Shown: one piece after another, positions 51,569 to 59,982 of the stretch
Layout: every line of letters starts with the position of its first letter
Position numbering within the stretch: position 1 is the stretch's first letter
Source: Alkalihalobacterium sp048323755
GTDB lineage: Bacteria > Bacillota > Bacilli > Bacillales > Bacillaceae_F
DNA length: 64,000 nucleotides
Assembly: GCF_048323755.1 (NCBI RefSeq)
Contig: NZ_JBLWFS010000023.1
Coordinates: forward strand, 1 to 64,000
Reading direction: 5' to 3'
Notes under the pieces: generated by a model
What the model saw: the letters and a program-made list of their open reading frames with translations, nothing else
Databases searched by the model: none
What the model was told of the DNA's origin: nothing
Position numbers and translations under genes: made by a program

Positions 51569-52366
51569 ATGTTTCAACACATTTTAATAGGTCAGTATGT
51601 AGAAGCCAATTCAATTTTGCATCGTCTGGATCCACGAGCAAAGTTATTAGCTGTTTTTTTACTTGTCATCATCGTTTTCTTTGCGAACAGCTGGGAGTCT
51701 TATGTGGTAATCGTAAGCTTTTGTTTGGCTACCATTCTTATATCAAAAGTCCCTATTCGTTTTATATACAAAGGTTTAAAACCTATTCTATTACTCGTTC
51801 TTATTACGCTCATTATCCATTTATTATTAAATAAAGAAGGTTCACTTGTTTTTGACTGGGGACCGATCAAAATTTATGAGTCTGGGATTACACAAGGTGT
51901 TTTTATTTCCATACGACTTCTTGTTTTAGTCATCTTTACCTCACTTCTAACGTTAACGACAAAACCGATGGATTTAACAGATGGTCTAGAAAGTATATTA
52001 TCGCCATTTAAGCGCTTTGGCTTGCCCGCACATGAATTAGCATTAATGATGTCGATTTCTCTTCGATTTATTCCAACGCTTTTACAAGAGACGGAGAAAA
52101 TTGCAAAAGCACAGATGGCTCGTGGTGTTGACTTTACAAGCGGTCCGCTTAAAGATCGGATGAAAGCTTTTATCCCCCTTCTTATTCCACTGTTTATTAG
52201 TTCGTTTAAACGTGCTGAAGATTTAGCTTTAGCGATGGAAGCAAGAGGCTATCGCGGCGGTGAAGGACGCACAAAGATCCGGCAGCTCTGCTGGTCCTTG
52301 CGTGACACAAGTATGGTTATCGTAGTCATTTGTTTTGGTGTGGGATTATTCTTCTTAAGAGCATAA
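51569..52366 (+). CDS. ecfT: ECF transporter transmembrane protein EcfT
   Basis: Membrane scaffold joining EcfA1/A2 to exchangeable S-components. 265 residues with five or six hydrophobic spans and both coupling-helix motifs, QMARGVDF and MEARGYRGG. ATG 51569 follows AAAAAGGTGA and gives the B. subtilis length. No S-component gene is next to the module, as expected for the group II type. Confidence 0.95.
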   Translation: MFQHILIGQYVEANSILHRLDPRAKLLAVFLLVIIVFFANSWESYVVIVSFCLATILISKVPIRFIYKGLKPILLLVLITLIIHLLLNKEGSLVFDWGPIKIYESGITQGVFISIRLLVLVIFTSLLTLTTKPMDLTDGLESILSPFKRFGLPAHELALMMSISLRFIPTLLQETEKIAKAQMARGVDFTSGPLKDRMKAFIPLLIPLFISSFKRAEDLALAMEARGYRGGEGRTKIRQLCWSLRDTSMVIVVICFGVGLFFLRA

Positions 52367-52380
52367 GGTGAGGTGAGTCC

Positions 52381-53121
52381 ATGCGACGGTATAAATGTAT
52401 TATTTCGTATGATGGTACGATGTTTTCTGGGTTTCAAATTCAACCCCAAGCGAGGACAGTACAAGGGGAGTTAAAGAAAGCTCTCAAAAAAATTCATAAG
52501 AATGAAATCATTCAAGTGTACGGTTCTGGAAGGACAGATGCAACTGTTCACGCCGTTGGACAAGTCATTCACTTTGATACACCGCTCAATATTCCAGCAG
52601 AGAAGTGGGGACGAGCTCTTTCTGCCAATCTACCAAATGATATTGTGGTCCATGAAGTAGCTGAAGTAGATGCTGATTTTCATGCGCGGTTTCATGTCAT
52701 ACGAAAAGAATATCGTTACCGTGTGTTAAGTCGTGAGGTACCGGATGTTTTTCGTCGAAATTATACGTATCATTTTCCACAGGAGCTTAATGTTCAAAAG
52801 ATGAAAGAAGCTGCTCAAGTTCTATTAGGAACACATGATTTCACGTCTTTTTGTTCGGCTGGCTCTCCTGTTGTTGATAAAGTTCGGACCATTTATGAAC
52901 TTGATATTATAAAACAAGACGACGAATTGATTATTAGCATTATCGGGAATGGCTTTCTTTATAACATGGTGCGGATTATTGTCGGGACTTTATTGGAGGT
53001 AGGGACGGGAAAGCGCGAAGTTCATGAAATGAACGATCTCATTCTAGCAAAAGATCGGACGGCAGCTGGTAAAACAGCACCAGGACACGGATTATACTTA
53101 TGGAAAGTAGATTATCAATGA
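52381..53121 (+). CDS. truA: tRNA pseudouridine synthase A
   Basis: Makes pseudouridines 38-40 in tRNA anticodon arms. 246 residues with the catalytic Asp in GSGRTDATVHAVGQV near residue 50 and the C-terminal GNGFLYNMVRIIVGTLLEVG. GGTGAGGTGAG precedes the ATG. Confidence 0.97.
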   Translation: MRRYKCIISYDGTMFSGFQIQPQARTVQGELKKALKKIHKNEIIQVYGSGRTDATVHAVGQVIHFDTPLNIPAEKWGRALSANLPNDIVVHEVAEVDADFHARFHVIRKEYRYRVLSREVPDVFRRNYTYHFPQELNVQKMKEAAQVLLGTHDFTSFCSAGSPVVDKVRTIYELDIIKQDDELIISIIGNGFLYNMVRIIVGTLLEVGTGKREVHEMNDLILAKDRTAAGKTAPGHGLYLWKVDYQ

Positions 53122-53205
53122 GTAGGTATGAGTTATTGAATATCTGTAAATAAAAGAAATAGGAAAATAAATTTACAAAACAACTCATCCCCGTGTAACA
53201 AGTAG

Positions 53206-53234
53206 TTGACATTAGCTATTATATATTATAAGAT
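53206..53234 (+). promoter_or_regulatory. rplM-rpsI promoter
   Basis: TTGACA (53206-53211), 17 bp, TAAGAT (53229-53234). Confidence 0.75.
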
Positions 53235-53240
53235 GTTAGA

Positions 53241-53345
53241 TGGTATTTCTAAATGAAACCCACTAGCCCCGGGTTGTTTAGGCTTGTTATTATAGACAAT
53301 GCAATTACCATAAAAATGAAACTAAAATTATGAAAGCTTTAAATA
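53241..53345 (+). ncRNA. L13 (rplM) leader
   Basis: The leader has ATGGTA pairing with TACCAT at its base and the element GAAACCCACTAGCCCCGGG with GTTTAGGC inside, which matches my memory of the Bacillus L13 leader family. Presumed to mediate autoregulation by L13; boundaries approximate. Confidence 0.65.
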
Positions 53346-53357
53346 GGAGGGAAAATC

Positions 53358-53795
53358 ATGCGTACAACATTTATGGCAAAGCCAAATGAAGTTGAACGTA
53401 AATGGTATGTTGTTGATGCAGAAGGCCAAACATTAGGTCGTCTTTCAAGTGAAGTTGCCTCTATCCTTCGTGGTAAACATAAACCAATTTTTACACCGAA
53501 TGTAGATACAGGTGATCACGTAATCATCATCAATGCATCTAAAATCGTTCTTACAGGGAATAAACTACAAGACAAAATTTACTACCGTCACACAAATCAT
53601 CCAGGTGGACTTAAGCAGACGACTGCTGGCGAAATGCTTCAAAACAAGCCAGAGCGTATGTTAGAGCTTGCTATCAAAGGCATGCTTCCAAAGAACACAC
53701 TTGGACGTAAACAAGGAATGAAATTACACGTTTACGCTGGTAGCGAACATAAGCACCAAGCACAAAAACCAGAAGCTTATGAGCTTCGTGGTTAA
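53358..53795 (+). CDS. rplM: Ribosomal protein uL13
   Basis: Early 50S assembly protein. 145 residues: RKWYVVDAEGQTLGRLSSEVA, INASKIVLTGNKLQDKIYY and GMLPKNTLGRKQGMKLHVYAG. TAGGAGGG precedes the ATG. Confidence 0.98.
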   Translation: MRTTFMAKPNEVERKWYVVDAEGQTLGRLSSEVASILRGKHKPIFTPNVDTGDHVIIINASKIVLTGNKLQDKIYYRHTNHPGGLKQTTAGEMLQNKPERMLELAIKGMLPKNTLGRKQGMKLHVYAGSEHKHQAQKPEAYELRG

Positions 53796-53815
53796 TTAAT
53801 AGGGAGGGTATTACT

Positions 53816-54211
53816 TTGGCACAAGTACAATATTATGGTACAGGTCGCCGTAAGCACTCTGTTGCACGTGTTCGTTTAGTGCCAGGCGACGGTCGTATCG
53901 TTATTAATAATCGTGAATTCAATGAATACTTCGGTAACAAAGAAGTATTAAAACTAATTATTGAGCAACCATTACAAGAAACAGGAGCAGTTGGACAATA
54001 CGATGTTGTTGTTAACGTTACTGGTGGTGGATATACTGGACAAGCGGGAGCAATCCGTCACGGAGTTTCTCGTGCGCTTCTAGAAGTAGATCCAGAATAC
54101 CGTGCGCCATTAAAAGCTGCTGGATTCTTAACTCGTGATGCACGTATGAAAGAACGTAAAAAATACGGTCTTAAAGCAGCACGTCGTGCACCTCAGTTCT
54201 CAAAACGTTAA
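53816..54211 (+). CDS. rpsI: Ribosomal protein uS9
   Basis: 30S head protein whose C-terminal tail reaches P-site tRNA. 131 residues: AQVQYYGTGRRKHSVARVRL, GAIRHGVSRALLEVDPEYR and the basic tail ARRAPQFSKR. It starts with TTG after AGGGAGGG. Confidence 0.98.
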   Translation: MAQVQYYGTGRRKHSVARVRLVPGDGRIVINNREFNEYFGNKEVLKLIIEQPLQETGAVGQYDVVVNVTGGGYTGQAGAIRHGVSRALLEVDPEYRAPLKAAGFLTRDARMKERKKYGLKAARRAPQFSKR

Positions 54212-54226
54212 TATATCTACGTTTCA

Positions 54227-54262
54227 AGGCTCTCAAGCATTTATGCTTGGGGGTCTTTTTTA
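54227..54262 (+). terminator. Terminator after rpsI
   Basis: CAAGCAT and ATGCTTG pair, extended by AGGCTCT/GGGGTCT with G-U pairs, followed by six T. It separates the ribosomal genes from the accessory insert. Confidence 0.85.
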
Positions 54263-54371
54263 GTATTTATTTTTACTTTGATATTTTTAGCTTCCTAGTA
54301 CAGCTACCGCTTCGTACATTTCCTTGTTTGAATAAATTAATATTAGTTTTTCAAAAGAGGAGATGATATGC

Positions 54372-55625
54372 ATGGGTACAATGAAGCAGCTCATAGTATG
54401 CTTTAAGCCTGGAATAAGAAGGTCTAGTTGTTTGAAGATGCACAAAGAGATGAACGTGAAACTAATTAATGAGATTAAAGAATTGGGTATACATGTTGTC
54501 ACGATACCAAACAACGAGCTGACATCCTGTGTTTCGAAATATGCTTCATCCACAGCTGTCCGGTTTGTGGAGGAGGACCACCGGATACAAGTTGAACCGA
54601 TTACAAGTCAGACAGAGCATTCTTCGTTAGAACAAGTTGAGAGTTCAGCTATAACAACGAATGACCCGTTATTGGAAAAGCAATGGGGTCTAACAAATGT
54701 TAACGCACAAGGAGCGTGGGAGCTGGCACGTGTTTCTCCTATCTCAGCAAGGATTGCCATCATTGATACCGGTGTAAACCGGAACCATCCAGACTTGAGG
54801 AGGAAGGTGATTCATAATGCGAATTTCTCTAACTCCTCAACAGCAGATGATGTTCATGGGCATGGAACTCATATAGCAGGGATTGCTGCAGCCTCAACGA
54901 ACAACGGAAGTGGAATTGCAGGGATGAGCTATAATTCATCCAGTATTATGAATATAAAAGTTTTAGGAGATACAGGTAGCGGGACGCACAGCAATGTTGC
55001 CCAGGGGATTATTTACGCTGCCAATCAAGGAGCCGATATCATTAACATGAGTTTTGGCGCAGCGGAGAGCAACGATACGCTGAGAAGTGCGATCAATTAT
55101 GCACATCAAAAAGGCATATTACTAGTTGGAGCAGCAGGCAATAACGCCTCAAAAATGGCTCAATATCCAGCAGCATTTAATCAAGTTCTTGCCGTAGCCG
55201 CTACAAATCAGAGGAACGAGCTTGCGCCATTCTCCAACTATGGCTCATGGGTTGAAGTAGCTGCACCGGGTCAAGATATTCTCTCAACCTTTCCTGTGGT
55301 GTCAGGAGATTTGATGGGGTATAAGGTGGCATCAGGGACATCACAAGCTGCTTCTTTTATCAGTGGTCTAGCAGGACTAATTAAGGCAACGAATCCAGGG
55401 TTAAGTAATGGAGACATTAGATCGATCATTCAGCGAGCTTCCATCCTACCGGTTTCAGGAGGAACAATTCGTTATGGCAGAATTGATGCTAGGAGAGCAA
55501 TCCAACTGGCACGAATAGCTACAAGAATCGGTAGTCAACGACAGCAAACGAACAATCTTTCGCCTGTATGGTTGAATACTTCTTTAGTTGAACCATCTTA
55601 CGGGACTTGGAGTGATTTTAAATAG
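54372..55625 (+). CDS. S8 family subtilisin-like serine protease without signal peptide
   Basis: 417-residue subtilase. An I9-like propeptide is suggested at about 1-75 (KQLIVCFKPGIRR, RFVEEDHRIQVE), then the catalytic domain: Asp132 in IAIIDTGVNRNHPDL, His164 in HGHGTHIAGIA, oxyanion Asn257 in GAAGNN, and Ser324 in ASGTSQAASFISG. The Ser motif departs from the usual GTSMAxPHVAG: Met, Pro and His are replaced. No hydrophobic signal precedes the propeptide, so an intracellular or non-classically exported enzyme is suggested. ATG 54372 is preferred to 54363 on spacing from AAGAGGA. It lies alone between rpsI and the amylase gene. Confidence 0.88.
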   Translation: MGTMKQLIVCFKPGIRRSSCLKMHKEMNVKLINEIKELGIHVVTIPNNELTSCVSKYASSTAVRFVEEDHRIQVEPITSQTEHSSLEQVESSAITTNDPLLEKQWGLTNVNAQGAWELARVSPISARIAIIDTGVNRNHPDLRRKVIHNANFSNSSTADDVHGHGTHIAGIAAASTNNGSGIAGMSYNSSSIMNIKVLGDTGSGTHSNVAQGIIYAANQGADIINMSFGAAESNDTLRSAINYAHQKGILLVGAAGNNASKMAQYPAAFNQVLAVAATNQRNELAPFSNYGSWVEVAAPGQDILSTFPVVSGDLMGYKVASGTSQAASFISGLAGLIKATNPGLSNGDIRSIIQRASILPVSGGTIRYGRIDARRAIQLARIATRIGSQRQQTNNLSPVWLNTSLVEPSYGTWSDFK

Positions 55626-55659
55626 GTCTTACAGGGCTAGAAATATAAGATATAACTTT

Positions 55660-55693
55660 TAAAAGCACCTGGACGAATTCAGGTGCTTTTAGA
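55660..55693 (+). terminator. Terminator after the protease gene
   Basis: TAAAAGCACCTG pairs with CAGGTGCTTTTA around an 8-base loop; the T run is short. Confidence 0.85.
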
Positions 55694-55968
55694 TTGTGAT
55701 TATGGTTCCGCTTTTAGGCTAGTTATAGCTAGATAATTTAATAAATGATTAATTAAAAAGTAAGATTATCCTAATTAAAAATGCAATTGAAGCAATGTCA
55801 GGTGGAGTCATGGATCTTTTTTGACACTATTGGATGAAAGTGTTTGTTAAGGATGTGAAATTCGATTGATAAACTTAAAATTTTATAGTAGTGTAAGGGC
55901 AGTAGAATAATTAAGAATAGCGTTTGCGCTTAGAGTTTAATTGGAAATATTGGATTTCTGATTTATTT
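55694..55968. other. AT-rich intergenic region before the amylase
   Basis: No gene is recognised. TTGATA (55866) and TAGTGT (55889) are 17 bp apart and might be a weak promoter. Confidence 0.35.
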
Positions 55969-55974
55969 TATAGT
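55969..55974 (+). promoter_or_regulatory. Candidate -10 element of the amylase promoter
   Basis: TATAGT at 55969-55974 lies 6 bp before the cre-like site and 54 bp before the start codon. The -35 match is poor: TTGGAA (55941) suits an overlapping TATTTT at 55964 with 17 bp instead. Confidence 0.4.
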
Positions 55975-55979
55975 AATTT

Positions 55980-55994
55980 ATGCAATCGTTTTCA
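55980..55994 (+). promoter_or_regulatory. Putative CcpA-binding cre site
   Basis: ATGCAATCGTTTTCA fits the degenerate cre consensus WTGNAANCGNWNNCW at every position. It lies just downstream of the candidate -10 element of a starch-degrading gene, the arrangement expected for carbon catabolite repression (as known for amyE). Confidence 0.75.
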
Positions 55995-56027
55995 TAACTT
56001 TAATCTAAATCAAAAGGAGTAGACGAC

Positions 56028-58478
56028 ATGGGGAAAAAACTTTTCCAAAAGAATGTGGCTATTTTTGTATTATGTATATTTGTTTTGAGTATGTTTACGA
56101 GTTATTTGCCTTCTACATTAGTACTAGCTGAAAAAAGAGTGACGGGCTCTACAAATAATGTAACTCATTTATTTAATTCTAGCTTTGAAAGTGCTTTAGA
56201 GAATACGAATAATACTGGGGAGCGCCAGATTTATTTTATTTATGAAAGAGAAGATGGACAGTACGAGGGTTGGAACATCTGGGTTTGGGATACCGAATAT
56301 AAAGATGATCAAATCGATTTTACTGAATATGAAGATGGCAAAGCTATTGCTACGATTACGATAGGTCCTTATACAGAACGTGTTGGATTTGTTCTCCGTG
56401 ATACAGATGATTGGGATACTGCAACAAAGGATGTTGAACAGGATCGATTTATTGATGTAAATAAAAATGATCAGATTACAAAAGTTTTTGTAACGAGTGG
56501 GGAAATACCGTTTGAAACGGTGAGTGGGACTGAAACGGATATAGATACATCGTCTTCTAATGGAGAAACGAACGTCGTTGAAGTTGAATTAGAAATAGAA
56601 GGGTCAACATATCCAGAAGTCATTAACTATAATCAGAATGCTGTGTTAACTTTATCGATTGAGAGTAAAGAAGAATTAACACTGCGTGAAATCTATGTTG
56701 ATTTAAGCGAAGTAGGTGGAAGAGAAAAAGTTGCTGTTGATGTCGATCTAAGAGAAGTTTCGATCGCTATTGATCGCTCTATAACCGCAGGTGTTAAATC
56801 GCTGCCGGTTGTTGTCGTTGACCAATATGGGAACCGACATACAGGTGAAGTAAATATTGAAGTCGCTGCTAGGACGTTTACTGGTGAAGCAGATTTTGAT
56901 TGGGATGAAGCTAGAATTTATTTTTTATTAACGGATCGCTTTTTCGATGGAGATCCATCCAATAATGATCCATATGGTATTGGTTATAATACTGAACAAC
57001 GAGGGACTTATCAAGGGGGAGACTTTAAAGGAATAACAAGCAGGTTGGACTATTTATATGATTTAGGTATTAACACAATTTGGATTAGCCCAATCGTAGA
57101 AAATATCAAGTATGATGTTCGACATGAGCATCCAGATACACCTTATTATGGGTACCACGGGTATTGGGCAAGTCATTTTGAAGAATTAAACCCTCACTTT
57201 GGAACAATGGACGATTTCCATGAATTAATTGACGAAGCACATGATCGCGGAATGAAAATTATGATTGATGTCGTTTTAAATCATACAGGCTATGGCTTAA
57301 AAGAAGCTGATGCCGTTTATGAAGATGAAATTCCTTTCTTCCCGACAGCTGAAGAAAGAGATCGTTTTGCAGGAATGCTTCGTGATGGTGGAACAGGTAC
57401 GGTTCGAGGTGAACTAGCAGGTTTACCAGATTTCTTAACTGAGGATCCTACAGTTCGCGAACAAGTTATCCAATGGCAAGTTGATTGGATTGAAAAATCA
57501 AGAACGCCTAATGGAAATACCATCGACTACTTCCGCGTTGATACAGTGAAGCACGTTGAAGATACGACTTGGCTGGCATTCAAAAATGAATTGACGAGGA
57601 TTATGCCTGAATTTAAATTAATTGGAGAGTCTTGGGGAGCAGGTCCTAACGATGACCACGGGTATCTTAATACCGGAATGATGGACTCATTACTCGATTT
57701 TGATTTTAAAAACGAGGCACGTAATTTTGCGAACGGACAATTAGAAAATGTTCAACAAAATTTAGAGGTTAGAAATGCACAGTTAAGTAATGCAGCAACG
57801 TTAGGTCAATTTTTAGGAAGTCATGATGAAGCTGGATTTTTAGAGTTGGTTCGTCATGATATTGGCAAATTGAAGGTCGGAGCAGCATTACAAATTACAG
57901 CAAAAGGTCAACCCGTTATTTATTACGGTGAGGAACTTGGCTTATCAGGTTTAGATAACTACCCATACTATGACAACCGCTATGATATGGCTTGGGAAGG
58001 TCTAGAGGATAATGAAGTACTGGCTCACTATAAAAAACTATTAAATATTCGAAAAGATCATTCGGAAGTATTTTCTAAAGGTACGCGGGCGCAAGTAGCA
58101 GGAAGTGATGAAGAAGGCTTTATCATTTTTGAACGATCATATGATGACCGGTCTATTTTAGTTGGCCTAAACACTAATGATGAAGTGAGTGAGATTTCAT
58201 TTGAAGCACCTTTTGAAGGTAACGTTATGGACTTATATTCAAATGAAGTGTATGAAGTCTTCGGAAATGAAGTAACAGTTCAACTTCCAAGTCGAAGTGA
58301 TGGTGGGACCGTTATTTTAGTGGAAAGTAGAGAGGGATTAGACAATCATGAAGCTCCGGTAACTGATAACGAAAATGCTCATGTACAAACAGTTTTCAGT
58401 TATCTGTATTGGATTTTTATTATAATCTTAGTGGTAATCGCTGTTAGAGCAGCCTATTTGACTCATAAAAGAAAATAA
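56028..58478 (+). CDS. Cell-surface GH13 alpha-amylase-family enzyme with CBM41-like domain and C-terminal anchor
   Basis: 816 residues. Signal peptide with predicted cleavage after VLA34; a pullulanase-associated (CBM41-like) region about 65-165 (YEREDGQYEGWNIWVWD); an Ig-like segment about 185-275; GH13 catalytic barrel from about 290 with region I DVVLNH (414-419), nucleophile Asp505 in YFRVDTVKH, acid Glu534 in LIGESWG and Asp600 in FLGSHDE; a C-terminal beta domain; and a membrane span near 785-806 followed by a basic tail. It probably hydrolyses alpha-glucans at the cell surface, feeding maltodextrins to the cell; whether it is amylase or a branched-glucan hydrolase is not settled. AAAAGGAG precedes the ATG. 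Confidence 0.9.
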   Translation: MGKKLFQKNVAIFVLCIFVLSMFTSYLPSTLVLAEKRVTGSTNNVTHLFNSSFESALENTNNTGERQIYFIYEREDGQYEGWNIWVWDTEYKDDQIDFTEYEDGKAIATITIGPYTERVGFVLRDTDDWDTATKDVEQDRFIDVNKNDQITKVFVTSGEIPFETVSGTETDIDTSSSNGETNVVEVELEIEGSTYPEVINYNQNAVLTLSIESKEELTLREIYVDLSEVGGREKVAVDVDLREVSIAIDRSITAGVKSLPVVVVDQYGNRHTGEVNIEVAARTFTGEADFDWDEARIYFLLTDRFFDGDPSNNDPYGIGYNTEQRGTYQGGDFKGITSRLDYLYDLGINTIWISPIVENIKYDVRHEHPDTPYYGYHGYWASHFEELNPHFGTMDDFHELIDEAHDRGMKIMIDVVLNHTGYGLKEADAVYEDEIPFFPTAEERDRFAGMLRDGGTGTVRGELAGLPDFLTEDPTVREQVIQWQVDWIEKSRTPNGNTIDYFRVDTVKHVEDTTWLAFKNELTRIMPEFKLIGESWGAGPNDDHGYLNTGMMDSLLDFDFKNEARNFANGQLENVQQNLEVRNAQLSNAATLGQFLGSHDEAGFLELVRHDIGKLKVGAALQITAKGQPVIYYGEELGLSGLDNYPYYDNRYDMAWEGLEDNEVLAHYKKLLNIRKDHSEVFSKGTRAQVAGSDEEGFIIFERSYDDRSILVGLNTNDEVSEISFEAPFEGNVMDLYSNEVYEVFGNEVTVQLPSRSDGGTVILVESREGLDNHEAPVTDNENAHVQTVFSYLYWIFIIILVVIAVRAAYLTHKRK

Positions 58479-58669
58479 AAATAAGGGATTGTCAATAGCT
58501 CCTTGCTATTGGACCGTAAGCCAAGCGGATGCTTTGCCCTGCATGCTCTGCTTGAAGGCTTGCGAAAACAGTCTTGTCACCAAATTGGATAAATTCAACG
58601 GTATTTCCATCGCATGAGGATTATTGAAGTTCTTGATACTAATGAAAAAGGTATTGAGGAGAGGTTCTA
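58479..58669. other. Intergenic region with a long imperfect hairpin
   Basis: CGTAAGCC (58515-58522) pairs with GGCTTGCG (58557-58564); inside, AAGC...ATGC faces GCAT...GCTT. A smaller AATAGC/GCTATT hairpin precedes it. There is no T run. It is more GC-rich than its surroundings and may be a dispersed repeat or a processing/terminator structure after the amylase gene. Confidence 0.5.
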
Positions 58670-59107
58670 ATGACAGTAATCACAACATTCTCAGAAAAAC
58701 AGCGTGAGAAGCGGTGGAAGTTTGAGCGTAAAGTATTAAGACAATTATCGTTAAACGATCTTAAGAAAGATGCCCAGCAGCATTTTGAACCTTTGTTTCC
58801 GTTCCATTTCCAATATGAGCCGTTTTTAATTGATCCAATTATTGATGCAGCAATTGATTCATTTTTAATTGGGGCTGAATTTAGTCGATTTGGGTATTAC
58901 GGTGAATTGTTACGAGATGTAAGGTTTCGTTGTGAAGATGAACTAAAAGATATTTATACACAATTATTTTATATACTTGAAGCTTGGTACACCTATCGAG
59001 ATATTGGATTAGATTCGTTATATTTGGCAGTAGAGCAATTTGTAGAAAAGTGGTGGGAAAAAGGATTTACAGAAGGAACAAAACGTTATCGAATGCGTCT
59101 TCATTAA
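58670..59107 (+). CDS. ybaK: YbaK-like protein (DUF2521), unknown function
   Basis: 145 residues, soluble, with a basic N-terminus (EKQREKRWKFERKVLRQLS) and many aromatic residues later; no catalytic motif is visible. It precedes cwlD exactly as ybaK does in B. subtilis, which is the main basis for the name. GAGGAGAGG precedes the ATG. Probably a sporulation-linked helper, but no function is known to me. Confidence 0.8.
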   Translation: MTVITTFSEKQREKRWKFERKVLRQLSLNDLKKDAQQHFEPLFPFHFQYEPFLIDPIIDAAIDSFLIGAEFSRFGYYGELLRDVRFRCEDELKDIYTQLFYILEAWYTYRDIGLDSLYLAVEQFVEKWWEKGFTEGTKRYRMRLH

Positions 59108-59184
59108 TCTATATAAGTTTCTGTTCATATTTTCCTCCTTGTCCCAATATAAATAAAGGGAAGAGGACGTAGGAGGGACAGGGA

Positions 59185-59901
59185 ATGAAAAAGTGGATTA
59201 AAGGGGGCGGATTCGCTCTAGCGGTTGTTGGGTTACTTTTTATTGTGCAATACCAATTTATTAGTGATGACTCATGGTCAACTTGGCAACTCCCCTTGTC
59301 TGGAAAGGTAATCATACTTGACCCAGGACATGGCGGACCAGATGGCGGGGCAGTATCCAAAAGCGGCTTACTTGAAAAAGATGTGACCTTAGAAATTGCA
59401 CTCGATCTTAGAGATTATTTACAAGAAGCGGGCGCACTTGTTTTAATGACTCGAGAAGAAGATAGAGACCTAGCAGATTCAGATATAAAAAAGATACGTC
59501 ACCGTAAAGTCCAGGATTTAAAACGTAGAGTAGAATTAATTAATGGTTCGGATGGAGATATGTTTGTCAGTATTCATTTGAACGCAATACCATCGCCGAA
59601 ATGGAAAGGCGCACAAACGTTCTACAATCGAACAGTAGAAGAAAATGAATATATTGCAAAATTTGTTCAAGATGAAATTCGCAGAAATTTAGAGAATACA
59701 CATCGAGTCGCAAAGCCAATTGGTAATGTGTACCTCATTAAGCAAGCACAAATTCCAGGTGTTCTTGTCGAGGTAGGTTTCCTTTCTAACCCAGAAGAAG
59801 CAAAGTTACTGGAGAAAGAAAAATATCAACAGAAGGTTGCTGCTTCAATATACCAAGGAATACTCAGATATTATTCAGAAGAACCTGTACCAGCTTCCTA
59901 A
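59185..59901 (+). CDS. cwlD: N-acetylmuramoyl-L-alanine amidase CwlD (spore cortex)
   Basis: Needed with PdaA to make muramic-delta-lactam in the spore cortex, the mark read by germination lytic enzymes. 238 residues: one N-terminal membrane segment (about 8-25) and an Amidase_3 domain with zinc ligands in DPGHGGPDGG (His), GLLEKDV (Glu), VSIHLNA (His) and catalytic Glu in LVEVGFLSN. Upstream, TTCATATTT resembles a sigma-E -35; a convincing -10 is lacking. TAGGAGGG precedes the ATG, and TCCTCC at 59133 could pair with it. Confidence 0.96.
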   Translation: MKKWIKGGGFALAVVGLLFIVQYQFISDDSWSTWQLPLSGKVIILDPGHGGPDGGAVSKSGLLEKDVTLEIALDLRDYLQEAGALVLMTREEDRDLADSDIKKIRHRKVQDLKRRVELINGSDGDMFVSIHLNAIPSPKWKGAQTFYNRTVEENEYIAKFVQDEIRRNLENTHRVAKPIGNVYLIKQAQIPGVLVEVGFLSNPEEAKLLEKEKYQQKVAASIYQGILRYYSEEPVPAS

Positions 59902-59943
59902 TTTGCGTATGCGTAATCAACGTATTCCTCATGCGAGTTATGC

Positions 59944-59949
59944 TATACT
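59944..59949 (+). promoter_or_regulatory. Possible salA promoter, extended -10
   Basis: TGCTATACT, a TG-extended -10 (TATACT at 59944-59949), 34 bp before the start; -35 is weak. Confidence 0.45.
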
Positions 59950-59982
59950 AAACATATCTACATAAAAAGGATGGTGTACTCG

